From: Magicicada septendecula
Lineage: Eukaryota > Arthropoda > Insecta > Hemiptera > Cicadidae
Assembly (NCBI GenBank): GCA_034769895.1
Contig: JAWRYS010000711.1
Span: 372,001 to 436,000, forward strand
DNA length: 64,000 bases
Direction: 5' to 3'
The notes under the pieces are model-generated. The model was given only the letters and a program-made list of their open reading frames with translations, ran no database searches and was not told the origin of the DNA. The position numbers and the translations under genes are program-made. Positions 48,079 through 61,681 of the stretch are shown in pieces; the stretch's first letter is position 1; the number at the start of each line of letters is the position of its first letter.

Positions 48079-49275
48079 CCCCCCCTTCGAAAGAAGTTTA
48101 TTTTGCTTTAACAACGTTTAGTAAAAAATAAACGCACAACTTGTATCTGACCAATTGGTTCCCTTATTCATAATACCTTTTTTTATTTCAGAATTATCCA
48201 TTGTATTACTTTATTTCTTCGTTCCTTCTTAAAATCAATTATTTCCCAAGTTTAAACCTTACTTCTATAATCATTCTTGTGACATTCTTTATTAATTATA
48301 CATTTTGGATCTGGTTTTATTTATTAATCTATATCTATTTGTGAGTTTTCCCTCTAATATTTAATTTTCCTAAACCTCCCTAACATTATAACTGGAATCG
48401 AATCGGTGGTGCTCTATCGGCTAACCAATTACCGTCGTCCGTTACATACTTTCTGGGATCAGAGGAATATCATCTCTGCCCAATTAAATGATTGCTGGAA
48501 TATTCTACAGTCAATCTTCATTAATAAACCTCGTAAGGTAGTCATCATGTGACCTTCAATAAAATCATTAATAATAATAATACTCTAGGGATTATTCACT
48601 GTACTTTAACTCAGATCATATTATTTCTTCATATTAATTCTTCCTTCTATTATACACTTCTCCTCTCCAATACTTGGCTATTTTATTGACATTTATTAAT
48701 TGGCTTTCTTACAGATAATTCTTAAATATTTGTTTTTTCTTTTCTTGTGATCCTTTTGAGGGTTCCATTTTGGCTTCTTCATTCTCTTATCTTCCTTGGC
48801 TCATATTCCTTTATTACCAATACAGCTGGTTATGAGATTTTGGTTAGTATTATACATCACATCATGTAATTATATCCTTCTGGCACAATCATTATTATTC
48901 CTTTTACATTCTAAATTACATTTCTCACTATTATATTACATCAGATAAACTCATTTTGTCTTTTGGTTTTGATGATTTTTATTAGGTTGAATCAGTGTTA
49001 TTTTTTTTTCTTTTTATATTAGTTTAAAGTAATTTCTTCTAAATTATATAGTAAGGTGTTCTTACTAATTTTTTGAATTTGGTTGTTTTGTTCTCTTTAT
49101 TTTAAATTATATTGTTCCGAAATAAATTAAATAAGTTGTCCTTACGTCTTTTGGAATTTTGGGGTTTTTATCTTCAAAATTCTCTTTTTTATATGTCTCA
49201 TAAATTGTTTTCTTAAATACTTGTTTGTAAGGTGAACTTACTTCATTTTTTTTTTAATTTTGGGGTATTTATTTT
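48079..49275. other. Gene-free 3' segment before gag 7
   Basis: About 1.2 kb, AT-rich; it carries the type A marker near 49190. No gene seen. Confidence 0.7.
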
Positions 49276-51585
49276 TTATGCATTCCACCTGTCGGCCATG
49301 GTTTCTTCTTCATCTATTTCTTGTCTTACATCCTGGGATGTGCTAGGTCGGTGGCCATCTCCTCTTAGGGGAATCCAGCGTTCTGGTGGGTTCTGTTGAT
49401 TATAAACTATTCGGACATTCCTAGATGGATCGTCCCTTCTTTGGTTCTCGCTTCCGGATCTGGATTCTCCAATTCCATTGCTCCGTGGCAAATGCTCACT
49501 ATCATTCTCCCTTTGGTGTTGCTCCCTCCTTGGACCATTCTCTTCGGCCCTTATAAAATGCACCATTGGTCTGGAGACCCTATTGTTATTATTGTGGTTA
49601 TTTGGCTGGTAATTTCGATTATTATTATTATTATTATAATGTTCTGCATTACCTTGGTTGGGGTTTCTCTGACTATTGGAATTATGATTATTCTGATAAT
49701 GATTATTTCGATTACTTGGGTAACTGTTGTTATTCCTGCTAGGATTTTGGTTATTAGGGAAATTATTATTATTATTAGTGTTATTATTTCTATTATAGTA
49801 ATTCGAATTGTTTCGGTTCCCTTGATTGTTGTTGTTATTTTGCCGTTGGTCTGTCTCATTATCATAATTACCTGGCCTGTCATTATAATTCGGCCGGTTA
49901 TGCGTCTCATGACTGTTATGGTTATTGTTTCTGTTGTAGTCTGGGATATCCCTGCTCCCGTACCGGTCGTTTCTCTGCCGACTCCTTCGATAATGCACCT
50001 CACGCTCGTGCTCTTCCAGTAGTGTTGACATGGCCTGTATCGTTTTTATCTGTCCACCCGATCGTGCTATTGATATCCCGTTATCATAGTGGTATGCTAA
50101 CCTGGTGACGAGAATTTCCTCCGGGATTTTTGGTTCAAGGTGTCTCGCCAAGCATACTTTTCCCAGGAAGTAGGCGGTAAGTGTTGTTCCCCTGCTGGCG
50201 TCATACCTTCCATAGCTGATGCTCTCCCTTACTACGTTCTGGGTGGCGTCTGACCAGTACCTGGCTTTAAAAGCTATTTTAAATTCTTCGTAGCTTCGGA
50301 TGTCGTGCCTGGTGGCTGTCCACCAGTTATCATAGGTTTCTTTGAAATGTTCGTTTAAGTAACGACGAATTATTGGCCACCTGTTTTCACCAATTCTCAT
50401 TAGTTGTTCGCCGACCCGTTCCAAGAATTCCATTGGGTTTCTCTTGTATGACTTAAAGTTGATGGTCTCCCGGTCGTCTATATGTTGTGTATATGGAATA
50501 GCGATCGTTCGGTTGTCAACTGTCCATTGTATGTTCTCGATTCTCTCCTGGTTACGTTGTCCTTGCTTCTGTACTTCGTTCACGACCGTATCTAAGTTTC
50601 GATGCTGGTTTCCGCAATCTGCTCGTATTGATTCCACTTGAATCTGGTTTTCTTCTTCTATATGGCCTATCTTGACCTCTAGTTCAGCCCTATTTCGTGT
50701 AATAGCTTCATCGGTCACTCTCAGTTTTCTATTTGTTTCAGTTATCTCCTGTTTTCTTTCACCGTCATTCTTACCTACCTTCTGGCTGATTGCCTCACTA
50801 ACGTCCTCGATTTTCTTATTGAGAGCTTGTCTTAACACTTCATACTGTTTATCAACATTTTCCCTTAATTCCTTGTTAGAATGCTCAATTCTCTCATCAA
50901 TCCATATACGACTATCCTCATTGATTTTTTCAAGATCTGCTTTCATTCGTTTATTGTTTTCCTCAAGTTTTTCGTTCATTAGTTTATTATCGTCCTGAAT
51001 CTGTCTCAAACTCTCGTCATTCCTGTCAAACTTTTCATTCATTTGTTTGATTAAATTTTCGCTCAAAATTTCGTTTTGTTTTTTTGAGTTTTCATTAATA
51101 CTGTCTATTTTATTTTCCAGCTTTTCTGAATTTTCATTTATACTGTCTATTTTTTCATTGATTTGTCTAAAATCGGCCTTCAATCGTTCATTATTTTCAT
51201 TTATGGTTTGCCTTAAAAGTTCACTAGTACTTTCCTTAATACTGTCTATTTTTTCATTAGTTTGTTTATTATCTTCTTTGATACTGTCTATTTTTTCATT
51301 AGTTTGTTTATTCTGTTCCTTAATGCTATCCATTTTCCCCATCATTAACCTCATCATTTCTTGCCAATCTGGTTCTCTCCTGGCTTCCGCTTTATCTGGT
51401 TGGTCCCCTTGGGCATCCTCTTCAACTATTTCCTTCTCTGTGATAATTGCTTCAGTTTCTTCTTTATCACCCATTGTTTGTTCCATTTCACTGTCCGTAA
51501 ATGTTTCTATCTGTCGTTCCTGTCCACCTTCTTCCTTCTCCTTCTCTTCTGCCCCCTTCTTCGATCTGCCTCTGGTATTGTGCAT
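49276..51585 (-). CDS. gag-like capsid gene, unit 7, whole-looking (769 aa)
   Basis: The second unbroken array gag. The layout is that of unit 3, with one more Asn in the long run. It differs at scattered residues, mostly in the N-terminus (GGQERQIETF, EPDWQEMMR) and ahead of the capsid-like domain (RIWIDERIEH, IQWTVDNRT). The two whole copies come from different subfamilies, so an open frame has survived or been kept in both. As in the other copies there is no zinc finger, protease or polymerase. Expression is not shown by the sequence. Confidence 0.85.
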   Translation of the reverse strand: MHNTRGRSKKGAEEKEKEEGGQERQIETFTDSEMEQTMGDKEETEAIITEKEIVEEDAQGDQPDKAEARREPDWQEMMRLMMGKMDSIKEQNKQTNEKIDSIKEDNKQTNEKIDSIKESTSELLRQTINENNERLKADFRQINEKIDSINENSEKLENKIDSINENSKKQNEILSENLIKQMNEKFDRNDESLRQIQDDNKLMNEKLEENNKRMKADLEKINEDSRIWIDERIEHSNKELRENVDKQYEVLRQALNKKIEDVSEAISQKVGKNDGERKQEITETNRKLRVTDEAITRNRAELEVKIGHIEEENQIQVESIRADCGNQHRNLDTVVNEVQKQGQRNQERIENIQWTVDNRTIAIPYTQHIDDRETINFKSYKRNPMEFLERVGEQLMRIGENRWPIIRRYLNEHFKETYDNWWTATRHDIRSYEEFKIAFKARYWSDATQNVVRESISYGRYDASRGTTLTAYFLGKVCLARHLEPKIPEEILVTRLAYHYDNGISIARSGGQIKTIQAMSTLLEEHEREVHYRRSRQRNDRYGSRDIPDYNRNNNHNSHETHNRPNYNDRPGNYDNETDQRQNNNNNQGNRNNSNYYNRNNNTNNNNNFPNNQNPSRNNNSYPSNRNNHYQNNHNSNSQRNPNQGNAEHYNNNNNNRNYQPNNHNNNNRVSRPMVHFIRAEENGPRREQHQRENDSEHLPRSNGIGESRSGSENQRRDDPSRNVRIVYNQQNPPERWIPLRGDGHRPSTSQDVRQEIDEEETMADRWNA

Positions 51586-51678
51586 TCCTGTGCCTCTAAT
51601 GGTTGCCTGCTCAAGTTAAGTAACAGTTAATATGATTTTTTTTGTTTCTTAACTAAAGCCCACTCGTTGAGCGCCAAT

Positions 51679-54286
51679 TGGAAAAGAAACAGTTACAATT
51701 GTGTTTGTCACTTATGTGTGTTACAAATATATCTTATACAGCTCTGTGAATTATTTGTTTATTTATGTAAAATTTTCTTTCTCGGTATTAATCTTCAGCC
51801 CCACTGTTGGGTTTGCCAATTTGAAATAAAACGTGTTTGACGGTGTTAATAGAGATGATGATGCCCCACGTTCTGAGCGTCAATTTGAAATAAAACTTTT
51901 ATAGGTAGTTCTTTTTATTTCAGCTCACGTTGGAGTTGTCAATTTGTAATAAAACGTTTATGGTGTTTTATTTACTTATGTGAGACTCCCGTGTATCAAA
52001 CGTCAAGTAATACGTTGCAGGTGGCAATTCGTAACAATTAAAATGTTGTTACCTGGTTTAATTAATGTGTTATTAATAAATATATCTATTCGGTTGTGAC
52101 CGATGAAACCTCCTGAAAATATATTATTAGGCAAACAAAATTATAATTATGTTCCTTTAATTTATAACCATACTACAATATAGATTTAACTTAGTTTTCA
52201 GTGGTTGGGTAATATTAGCGATATGTATAGAGTATTGACTGAATGTAATGGGTATTTTTGTCAACCCTAGTCACTCGATGTTAGAAAATTCTATTCAAAT
52301 TTTGTACTAAACACAAGCTAGTTCAGCAATCTCCCGTTCCACCAGCTGCAATCGTTTAGCGCTGTTACTTGTAATAAGCGTACTTATAGGTTAGTTGTTC
52401 ATCGGGTTTGAATCAACCTTTTATTGTAAATTATTCCACCCACTACATATAGTATCTATTCTTCAATAACTTCACACATTATCTCATACAACCAAGATCC
52501 TTTATTAAATTTATCTATTAATTCACAGTCCCCGTCATCTCCAAAAATAATAATATAATCAAATCGATCACACAAAAAATATATCGATTGTAAATTAGTC
52601 AAATTCCATTGACTTATACAAATGAAAAATAATAATAAATAGTTCTTATCCCAGGGTTCGTAAAGTTCTTGGAACCATTAGTAAGGCCAGGTAAAATGCA
52701 TAATTAAGGTTACTCAAGTATTACAAAACAAAATTATTAACTGTAAATATATATTGAATTTGAAATAGGTTGTTTTTTACCAAGTCGATGAAAACTCCGA
52801 TTGGCCGTGGACGTCTATAAACAGTTGACAAGACTCAGCTTAACTCATCTCTATCCAGTAAAAGTGTTCTGGCCTTTAATAAACTTGATTGTGGAGTGTA
52901 CTGGGAAGCTCTCAGGAATTCTTCTGGCTGCTGTTCTTCTCCTATGATCTTGATAATTGTCGGTCCCGGTGGAATGAAATTAGTATCCCAACTTCTTCTG
53001 TTTATGAAGGTTAACTCTGCAAGACGAGATCCTCGTATGTCTTTTCAATAATTCCGTTAGTTTCGTATTCTAATTCTCTTAACTGATCTTCTGGTTATAG
53101 TGGAAATCGTTTTAATAACGAATCCAGCGGAATTATCCTGGTGAATGAGGTGAGGGTTTTTTCAACTCTTTTTACATGTATTCAATTATAATTTGGAATT
53201 CTATTTAGTTTTATTACTCCTCAGTATTGTGATAGACATAGGTTTCAATGAGGGTTTTTTAATTTTGATTTATATTTCCTTCAGAAATTATCATTCATTT
53301 TTTTTGAAATGTATCTGGCCATCTCAACTTAATAGCTTGTAACAATCAGAACGAATGATTCAATATCAACAACTCATGTACATTTCAGTTGCCTTAACAA
53401 CCATTTTTTCCTGTCATTGGGTGAAACTAGATATCCTAGAGCCAGAATTATAGAATATTACTACTCTTTTTCAATAAAATACTCCATGCTTGGAATAATA
53501 TTAAATTACCTAAAATTCTCACCTAACCTTCCTTCTTAAACAGTAAATGTTTTACCATAGTTTCATTGGACTGGACTTCTTAAAAAGGTATTAATTTCCT
53601 TTCACAAATATGAAATTTAGGCCTATAGGTTTTCTTAAACTGTTATAACATTATTTGGTTTTTTTAACTTAATTTTCTTTTACCTGACCTACTGTACAAT
53701 TAATTATTGGTTAATGGTTAATTACATTGATTTTAATTTCCTGGTGTTTACTTTATTACACTAATTAACTGGTCATGGAACCCTTCCTTAGTTTATAATA
53801 TAATTATTAGAACTACTTGTCAAACATTGAACACTGATTGCCCTCCTGGTCAAATTTACAAACATTAATTAAAACAACAGCATTATTCAAATTTAGACAA
53901 TACTTAAAACTTAGTATAATGCCTAACACAGGTAACTATATTTGATTGTCTAAAGACAAATCTAACATAAATACAAACATAATTATTGATGAAGTATTCC
54001 TTATCTATTAAACAACATCAGTTTTCTTACCATACTCAAAACATAACATAAATATTCTGTAAACATTAACGTGTTACAGTATAAAACAAGCAAAATTTAT
54101 TATATTTAACTATTAATTGGTATGGTTTTTTTTTTATATTTAACATTAATTGCCTCTTTTGACTTGAGGTACTTCTCAGATGGATTAACTACTGAGCAAC
54201 CTTAATTCAGGGTATGGTCCTTGACCATGTTTCATTCAATTTTTTATGTAACGTTGGGAACCTCAACTCTGTTGCGTTACATAACA
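51679..54286 (-). repeat. LTR-like segment, unit 7 (2608 bp)
   Basis: Primer-site-like motifs at 51658-51956. It is nearly identical to the unit 8 segment, sharing TTTTGAAATGTATCTGG near 53300. Confidence 0.55.
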
Positions 54287-55480
54287 CCCCCCCTTCGAAA
54301 GAAGTTTATTTTGCTTTAACAACGTTTAGTAAAAAATAAACGCACAACTTGTATCTGACCAATTGGTTCCCTTATTCATAATACCTTTTTTTATTTCAGA
54401 ATTATCCATTGTATTACTTTATTTCTTCGTTCCTTCTTAAAATCAATTATTTCCCAAGTTTAAACCTTACTTCTATAATCATTCTTGTGACATTCTTTAT
54501 TAATTATACATTTTGGATCTGGTTTTATTTATTAATCTATATCTATTTGTGAGTTTTCCCTCTAATATTTAATTTTCCTAAACCTCCCTAACATTATAAC
54601 TGGAATCGAATCGGTGGTGCTCTATCGGCTAACCAATTACCGTCGTCCGTTACATACTTTCTGGGATCAGAGGAATATCATCTCTGCCCAATTAAATGAT
54701 TGCTGGAATATTCTACAGTCAATCTTCATTAATAAACCTCGTAAGGTAGTCATCATGTGACCTTCAATAAAATCATTAATAATAATAATACTCTAGGGAT
54801 TATTCACTGTACTTTAACTCAGATCATATTATTTCTTCATATTAATTCTTCCTTCTATTATACACTTCTCCTCTCCAATACTTGGCTATTTTATTGACAT
54901 TTATTAATTGGCTTTCTTACAGATAATTCTTAAATATTTGTTTTTTCTTTTCTTGTGATCCTTTTGAGGGTTCCATTTTGGCTTCTTCATTCTCTTATCT
55001 TCCTTGGCTCATATTCCTTTATTACCAATACAGCTGGTTATGAGATTTTGGTTAGTATTATACATCACATCATGTAATTATATCCTTCTGGCACAATCAT
55101 TATTATTCCTTTTACATTCTAAATTACATTTCTCACTATTATATTACATCAGATAAACTCATTTTGTCTTTTGGTTTTGATGATTTTTATTAGGTTGAAT
55201 CAGTGTTATTTTTTCTTTTTATATTAGTTTAAAGTAATTTCTTCTAAATTATATAGTAAGGTGTTCTTACTAATTTTTTGAATTTGGTTGTTTTGTTCTC
55301 TTTATTTTAAATTATATTGTTCCTAAATAAATTAAATAAGTTGTCCTTACGTCTTTTGGAATTTTGGGGTTTTTATCTTCAAAATTCTCTTTTTTATATA
55401 TCTCATAAATTGTTTTCTTAAATACTTGTTTGTAAGGTGAACTTACTTCATTTTTTTTTGAATTTTGGGGTATTTATTTT
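54287..55480. other. Gene-free 3' segment before gag 8
   Basis: About 1.2 kb with type B markers (near 55210 and 55322). No gene seen. Confidence 0.7.
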
Positions 55481-57786
55481 TTATGCATTCCACCTGTCGG
55501 CCATGGTTTCTTCTTCATCTATTTCTTGTCTTACATCCTGGGATGTGCTAGGTCGGTGGCCATCTCCTCTTAGGGGAATCCAGCGTTCTGGTGGGTTCTG
55601 TTGATTATAAACTATTCGGACATTCCTAGATGGATCGTCCCTTCTTTGGTTCTCGCTTCCGGATCTGGATTCTCCAATGCCATTGCTCCGTGGCAAATGC
55701 TCACTATCATTCTCCCTTTGGTGTTGCTCCCTCCTTGGACCATTCTCTTCGGCCCTTATAAAATGCACCATTGGTCTGGAGACCCTATTGTTATTATTGT
55801 GGTTATTTGGCTGGTAATTTCGATTATTATTATTATTATAATGTTCTGCATTACCTTGGTTGGGGTTTCTCTGAGTATTGGAATTATGATTATTCTGATA
55901 ATGAATATTTCGATTACTTGGGTAACTGTTGTTATTCCTCCTAGGATTTTGGTTATTAGGGAAATTATTATTATTATTAGTGTTATTATTTCTATTATAG
56001 TAATTCGAATTGTTTCGGTTCCCTTGATTGTTGTTGTTATTTTGCCGTTGGTCTGTCTCATTATCATAATTACCTGGCCTGTCATTATAATTCGGCCGGT
56101 TATGCGTCTCATGACTGTTATGGTTATTGTTTCTGTTGTAGTCTGGGATATCCCTGCTCCCGTACCGGTCGTTTCTCTGCCGACTTCTTCGATAATGCAC
56201 CTCACGCTCGTGCTCTTCCAGTAGTGTTGACATGGCCTGTATCGTTTTTATCTGTCCACCCGATCGTGCTATTGATATCCCGTTATCATAGTGGTATGCT
56301 AACCTGGTGACGAGAATTTCCTCCGGGATTTTTGGTTCAAGGTGTCTCGCCAAGCATACTTTTCCCAGGAAGTAGGCGGTAAGTGTTGTTCCCCTGCTGG
56401 CGTCATACCTTCCATAGCTGATGCTCTCCCTTACTACGTTCTGGGTGGCGTCTGACCAGTACCTGGCTTTAAAAGCTATTTTAAATTCTTCGTAGCTTCG
56501 GATGTCGTGCCTGGTGGCTGTCCACCAGTTATCATAGGTTTCTTTGAAATGTTCGTTTAAGTAACGACGAATTATTGGCCACCTGTTTTCACCAATTCTC
56601 ATTAGTTGTTCGCCGACCCGTTCCAAGAATTCCATTGGGTTTCTCTTGTATGACTTAAAGTTGATGGTCTCCCGGTCGTCTATATGTTGTGTATATGGAA
56701 TAGCGATCGTTCGGTTGACAACTGTCCATTGTATGTTCTCGATTCTCTCCTGGTTACGTTGTCCTTGCTTCTGTACTTCGTTCACGACCGTATCTAAGTT
56801 TCGATGCTGGTTTCCGCAATCTGCTCGTATTGATTCCACTTGAATCCGGTTTTCTTCTTCTATATGGCCTATCTTGACCTCTAGTTCAGCCCTATTTCGT
56901 GTAATAGCTTCATCGGTCACTCTCAGTTTTCTATTTGTTTCAGTTATCTCCTGTTTTCTTTCACCGTCATTCTTACCTACCTTCTGGCTGATTGCCTCAC
57001 TAACGTCCTCGATTTTCTTATTGAGAGCTTGTCTTAACACTTCATTCTGTTTATCAACATTTTCCCTTAATTCCTTGTTAGAATGCTCAATTCTCTCATC
57101 AGTCCATATACGATTATCCTCATTGATTTTTTCAAGATCTGCTTTCATTCGTTTATTGTTTTCCTCAAGTTTTTCGTTCATTAGTTTATTATCGTCCTGA
57201 ATCTGTCTCAAACTCTCGTCATTCCTGTCAAACTTTTCATTCATTTGTTTGATTAAATTTTCGCTCAAAATTTCGTTTTGTTTTTTGAGTTTTCATTAAT
57301 ACTGTCTATTTTATTTTCCAGCTTTTCTGAATTTTCATTTATACTGTCTATTTTTTCATTGATTTGTCTAAAATCGGCCTTCAATCGTTCATTATTTTCA
57401 TTTATGGTTTGCCTTAAAAGTTCACTAGTACTTTCCTTAATACTGTCTATTTTTTCATTAGTTTGTCTATTATCTTCTTTGATACTGTCTATTTTTTCAT
57501 TAGTTTGTTTATTCTGTTCCTTAATGCTATCCATTTTCCCCATCATTAACCTCATCATTTCTTGCCAATCTGGTTCTCTCCTGGCTTCCGCTTTATCTGG
57601 TTGGTCCCCTTGGGCATCCTCTTCAACTATTTCCTTCTCTGTGATAATTGCTTCAGTTTCTTCTTTATCACCCATTGTTTGTTCCATTTCACTGTCCGTA
57701 AATGTTTCTATCTGTCGTTCCTGTCCACCTTCTTCCTTCTCCTTCTCTTCTGCCCCCTTCTTCGATCTGCCTCTGGTATTGTGCAT
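55481..57786 (-). pseudogene. gag-like capsid gene, unit 8, fossil copy
   Basis: Type B copy whose predicted proteins are the same as those of units 6 and 9. It looks broken, with about one break. The identity with units 6 and 9 points to very recent duplication or conversion. Confidence 0.85.
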
Positions 57787-57879
57787 TCCTGTGCCTCTAA
57801 TGGTTGCCTGCTCAAGTTAAGTAACAGTTAATATGATTTTTTTTGTTTCTTAACTAAAGCCCACTCGTTGAGCGCCAAT

Positions 57880-60487
57880 TGGAAAAGAAACAGTTACAAT
57901 TGTGTTTGTCACTTATGTGTGTTACAAATATATCTTATACAGCTCTGTGAATTATTTGTTTATTTATGTAAAATTTTCTTTCTCGGTATTAATCTTCAGC
58001 CCCACTGTTGGGTTTGCCAATTTGAAATAAAACGTGTTTGACGGTGTTAATAGAGATGATGATGCCCCACGTTCTGAGCGTCAATTTGAAATAAAACTTT
58101 TATAGGTAGTTCTTTTTATTTCAGCTCACGTTGGAGTTGTCAATTTGTAATAAAACGTTTATGGTGTTTTATTTACTTATGTGAGACTCCCGTGTATCAA
58201 ACGTCAAGTAATACGTTGCAGGTGGCAATTCGTAACAATTAAAATGTTGTTACCTGGTTTAATTAATGTGTTATTAATAAATATATCTATTCGGTTGTGA
58301 CCGATGAAACCTCCTGAAAATATATTATTAGGCAAACAAAATTATAATTATGTTCCTTTAATTTATAACCATACTACAATATAGATTTAACTTAGTTTTC
58401 AGTGGTTGGGTAATATTAGCGATATGTATAGAGTATTGACTGAATGTAATGGGTATTTTTGTCAACCCTAGTCACTCGATGTTAGAAAATTCTATTCAAA
58501 TTTTGTACTAAACACAAGCTAGTTCAGCAATCTCCCGTTCCACCAGCTGCAATCGTTTAGCGCTGTTACTTGTAATAAGCGTACTTATAGGTTAGTTGTT
58601 CATCGGGTTTGAATCAACCTTTTATTGTAAATTATTCCACCCACTACATATAGTATCTATTCTTCAATAACTTCACACATTATCTCATACAACCAAGATC
58701 CTTTATTAAATTTATCTATTAATTCACAGTCCCCGTCATCTCCAAAAATAATAATATAATCAAATCGATCACACAAAAAATATATCGATTGTAAATTAGT
58801 CAAATTCCATTGACTTATACAAATGAAAAATAATAATAAATAGTTCTTATCCCAGGGTTCGTAAAGTTCTTGGAACCATTAGTAAGGCCAGGTAAAATGC
58901 ATAATTAAGGTTACTCAAGTATTACAAAACAAAATTATTAACTGTAAATATATATTGAATTTGAAATAGGTTGTTTTTTACCAAGTCGATGAAAACTCCG
59001 ATTGGCCGTGGACGTCTATAAACAGTTGACAAGACTCAGCTTAACTCATCTCTATCCAGTAAAAGTGTTCTGGCCTTTAATAAACTTGATTGTGGAGTGT
59101 ACTGGGAAGCTCTCAGGAATTCTTCTGGCTGCTGTTCTTCTCCTATGATCTTGATAATTGTCGGTCCCGGTGGAATGAAATTAGTATCCCAACTTCTTCT
59201 GTTTATGAAGGTTAACTCTGCAAGACGAGATCCTCGTATGTCTTTTCAATAATTCCGTTAGTTTCGTATTCTAATTCTCTTAACTGATCTTCTGGTTATA
59301 GTGGAAATCGTTTTAATAACGAATCCAGCGGAATTATCCTGGTGAATGAGGTGAGGGTTTTTTCAACTCTTTTTACATGTATTCAATTATAATTTGGAAT
59401 TCTATTTAGTTTTATTACTCCTCAGTATTGTGATAGACATAGGTTTCAATGAGGGTTTTTTAATTTTGATTTATATTTCCTTCAGAAATTATCATTCATT
59501 TTTTTTGAAATGTATCTGGCCATCTCAACTTAATAGCTTGTAACAATCAGAACGAATGATTCAATATCAACAACTCATGTACATTTCAGTTGCCTTAACA
59601 ACCATTTTTTCCTGTCATTGGGTGAAACTAGATATCCTAGAGCCAGAATTATAGAATATTACTACTCTTTTTCAATAAAATACTCCATGCTTGGAATAAT
59701 ATTAAATTACCTAAAATTCTCACCTAACCTTCCTTCTTAAACAGTAAATGTTTTACCATAGTTTCATTGGACTGGACTTCTTAAAAAGGTATTAATTTCC
59801 TTTCACAAATATGAAATTTAGGCCTATAGGTTTTCTTAAACTGTTATAACATTATTTGGTTTTTTTAACTTAATTTTCTTTTACCTGACCTACTGTACAA
59901 TTAATTATTGGTTAATGGTTAATTACATTGATTTTAATTTCCTGGTGTTTACTTTATTACACTAATTAACTGGTCATGGAACCCTTCCTTAGTTTATAAT
60001 ATAATTATTAGAACTACTTGTCAAACATTGAACACTGATTGCCCTCCTGGTCAAATTTACAAACATTAATTAAAACAACAGCATTATTCAAATTTAGACA
60101 ATACTTAAAACTTAGTATAATGCCTAACACAGGTAACTATATTTGATTGTCTAAAGACAAATCTAACATAAATACAAACATAATTATTGATGAAGTATTC
60201 CTTATCTATTAAACAACATCAGTTTTCTTACCATACTCAAAACATAACATAAATATTCTGTAAACATTAACGTGTTACAGTATAAAACAAGCATAATTTA
60301 TTATATTTAACTATTAATTGGTATGGTTTTTTTTTTATATTTAACATTAATTGCCTCTTTTGACTTGAGGTACTTCTCAGATGGATTAACTACTGAGCAA
60401 CCTTAATTCAGGGTATGGTCCTTGACCATGTTTCATTCAATTTTTTATGTAACGTTGGGAACCTCAACTCTGTTGCGTTACATAACA
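57880..60487 (-). repeat. LTR-like segment, unit 8 (2608 bp)
   Basis: Primer-site-like motifs at 57859-58157. It is a near twin of the unit 7 segment, although the neighbouring gag halves belong to different types. Confidence 0.55.
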
Positions 60488-61681
60488 CCCCCCCTTCGAA
60501 AGAAGTTTATTTTGCTTTAACAACGTTTAGTAAAAAATAAACGCACAACTTGTATCTGACCAATTGGTTCCCTTATTCATAATACCTTTTTTTATTTCAG
60601 AATTATCCATTGTATTACTTTATTTCTTCGTTCCTTCTTAAAATCAATTATTTCCCAAGTTTAAACCTTACTTCTATAATCATTCTTGTGACATTCTTTA
60701 TTAATTATACATTTTGGATCTGGTTTTATTTATTAATCTATATCTATTTGTGAGTTTTCCCTCTAATATTTAATTTTCCTAAACCTCCCTAACATTATAA
60801 CTGGAATCGAATCGGTGGTGCTCTATCGGCTAACCAATTACCGTCGTCCGTTACATACTTTCTGGGATCAGAGGAATATCATCTCTGCCCAATTAAATGA
60901 TTGCTGGAATATTCTACAGTCAATCTTCATTAATAAACCTCGTAAGGTAGTCATCATGTGACCTTCAATAAAATCATTAATAATAATAATACTCTAGGGA
61001 TTATTCACTGTACTTTAACTCAGATCATATTATTTCTTCATATTAATTCTTCCTTCTATTATACACTTCTCCTCTCCAATACTTGGCTATTTTATTGACA
61101 TTTATTAATTGGCTTTCTTACAGATAATTCTTAAATATTTGTTTTTTCTTTTCTTGTGATCCTTTTGAGGGTTCCATTTTGGCTTCTTCATTCTCTTATC
61201 TTCCTTGGCTCATATTCCTTTATTACCAATACAGCTGGTTATGAGATTTTGGTTAGTATTATACATCACATCATGTAATTATATCCTTCTGGCACAATCA
61301 TTATTATTCCTTTTACATTCTAAATTACATTTCTCACTATTATATTACATCAGATAAACTCATTTTGTCTTTTGGTTTTGATGATTTTTATTAGGTTGAA
61401 TCAGTGTTATTTTTTCTTTTTATATTAGTTTAAAGTAATTTCTTCTAAATTATATAGTAAGGTGTTCTTACTAATTTTTTGAATTTGGTTGTTTTGTTCT
61501 CTTTATTTTAAATTATATTGTTCCTAAATAAATTAAATAAGTTGTCCTTACGTCTTTTGGAATTTTGGGGTTTTTATCTTCAAAATTCTCTTTTTTATAT
61601 ATCTCATAAATTGTTTTCTTAAATACTTGTTTGTAAGGTGAACTTACTTCATTTTTTTTTGAATTTTGGGGTATTTATTTT
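60488..61681. other. Gene-free 3' segment before gag 9
   Basis: About 1.2 kb with type B markers (near 61410 and 61522). No gene seen. Confidence 0.7.

Larger units (their letters stand above)
42624..48823 (-). repeat. Array unit 6 (6200 bp), type B gag half
   Basis: Subfamily II. It shares GTTCCTAAATAAATT near 42911, a shortened T tract near 42800 and many gag changes with units 8 and 9. Its LTR-like half has private changes (for example TTTTAGCTTAATT near 47457) not seen in unit 8. Confidence 0.93.
48824..55031 (-). repeat. Array unit 7 (6208 bp), type A gag half, whole gag
   Basis: The gag half is nearly identical to unit 5. The LTR-like half shares TTTTGAAATGTATCTGGCC near 53300 with unit 8 rather than with unit 5. 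It carries the second whole-looking gag gene. Confidence 0.93.
55032..61232 (-). repeat. Array unit 8 (6201 bp), type B gag half
   Basis: The gag half appears identical to units 6 and 9 in its predicted proteins. The LTR-like half resembles unit 7, so the unit is a mosaic of the two neighbouring types. Confidence 0.93.

Noticed and set aside
36416-61232. Assembly duplication as the sole cause of the 12.4 kb period
   Set aside because: Private differences between units 5 and 7 and between 6 and 8 argue for real copies, although read-level confirmation is lacking.
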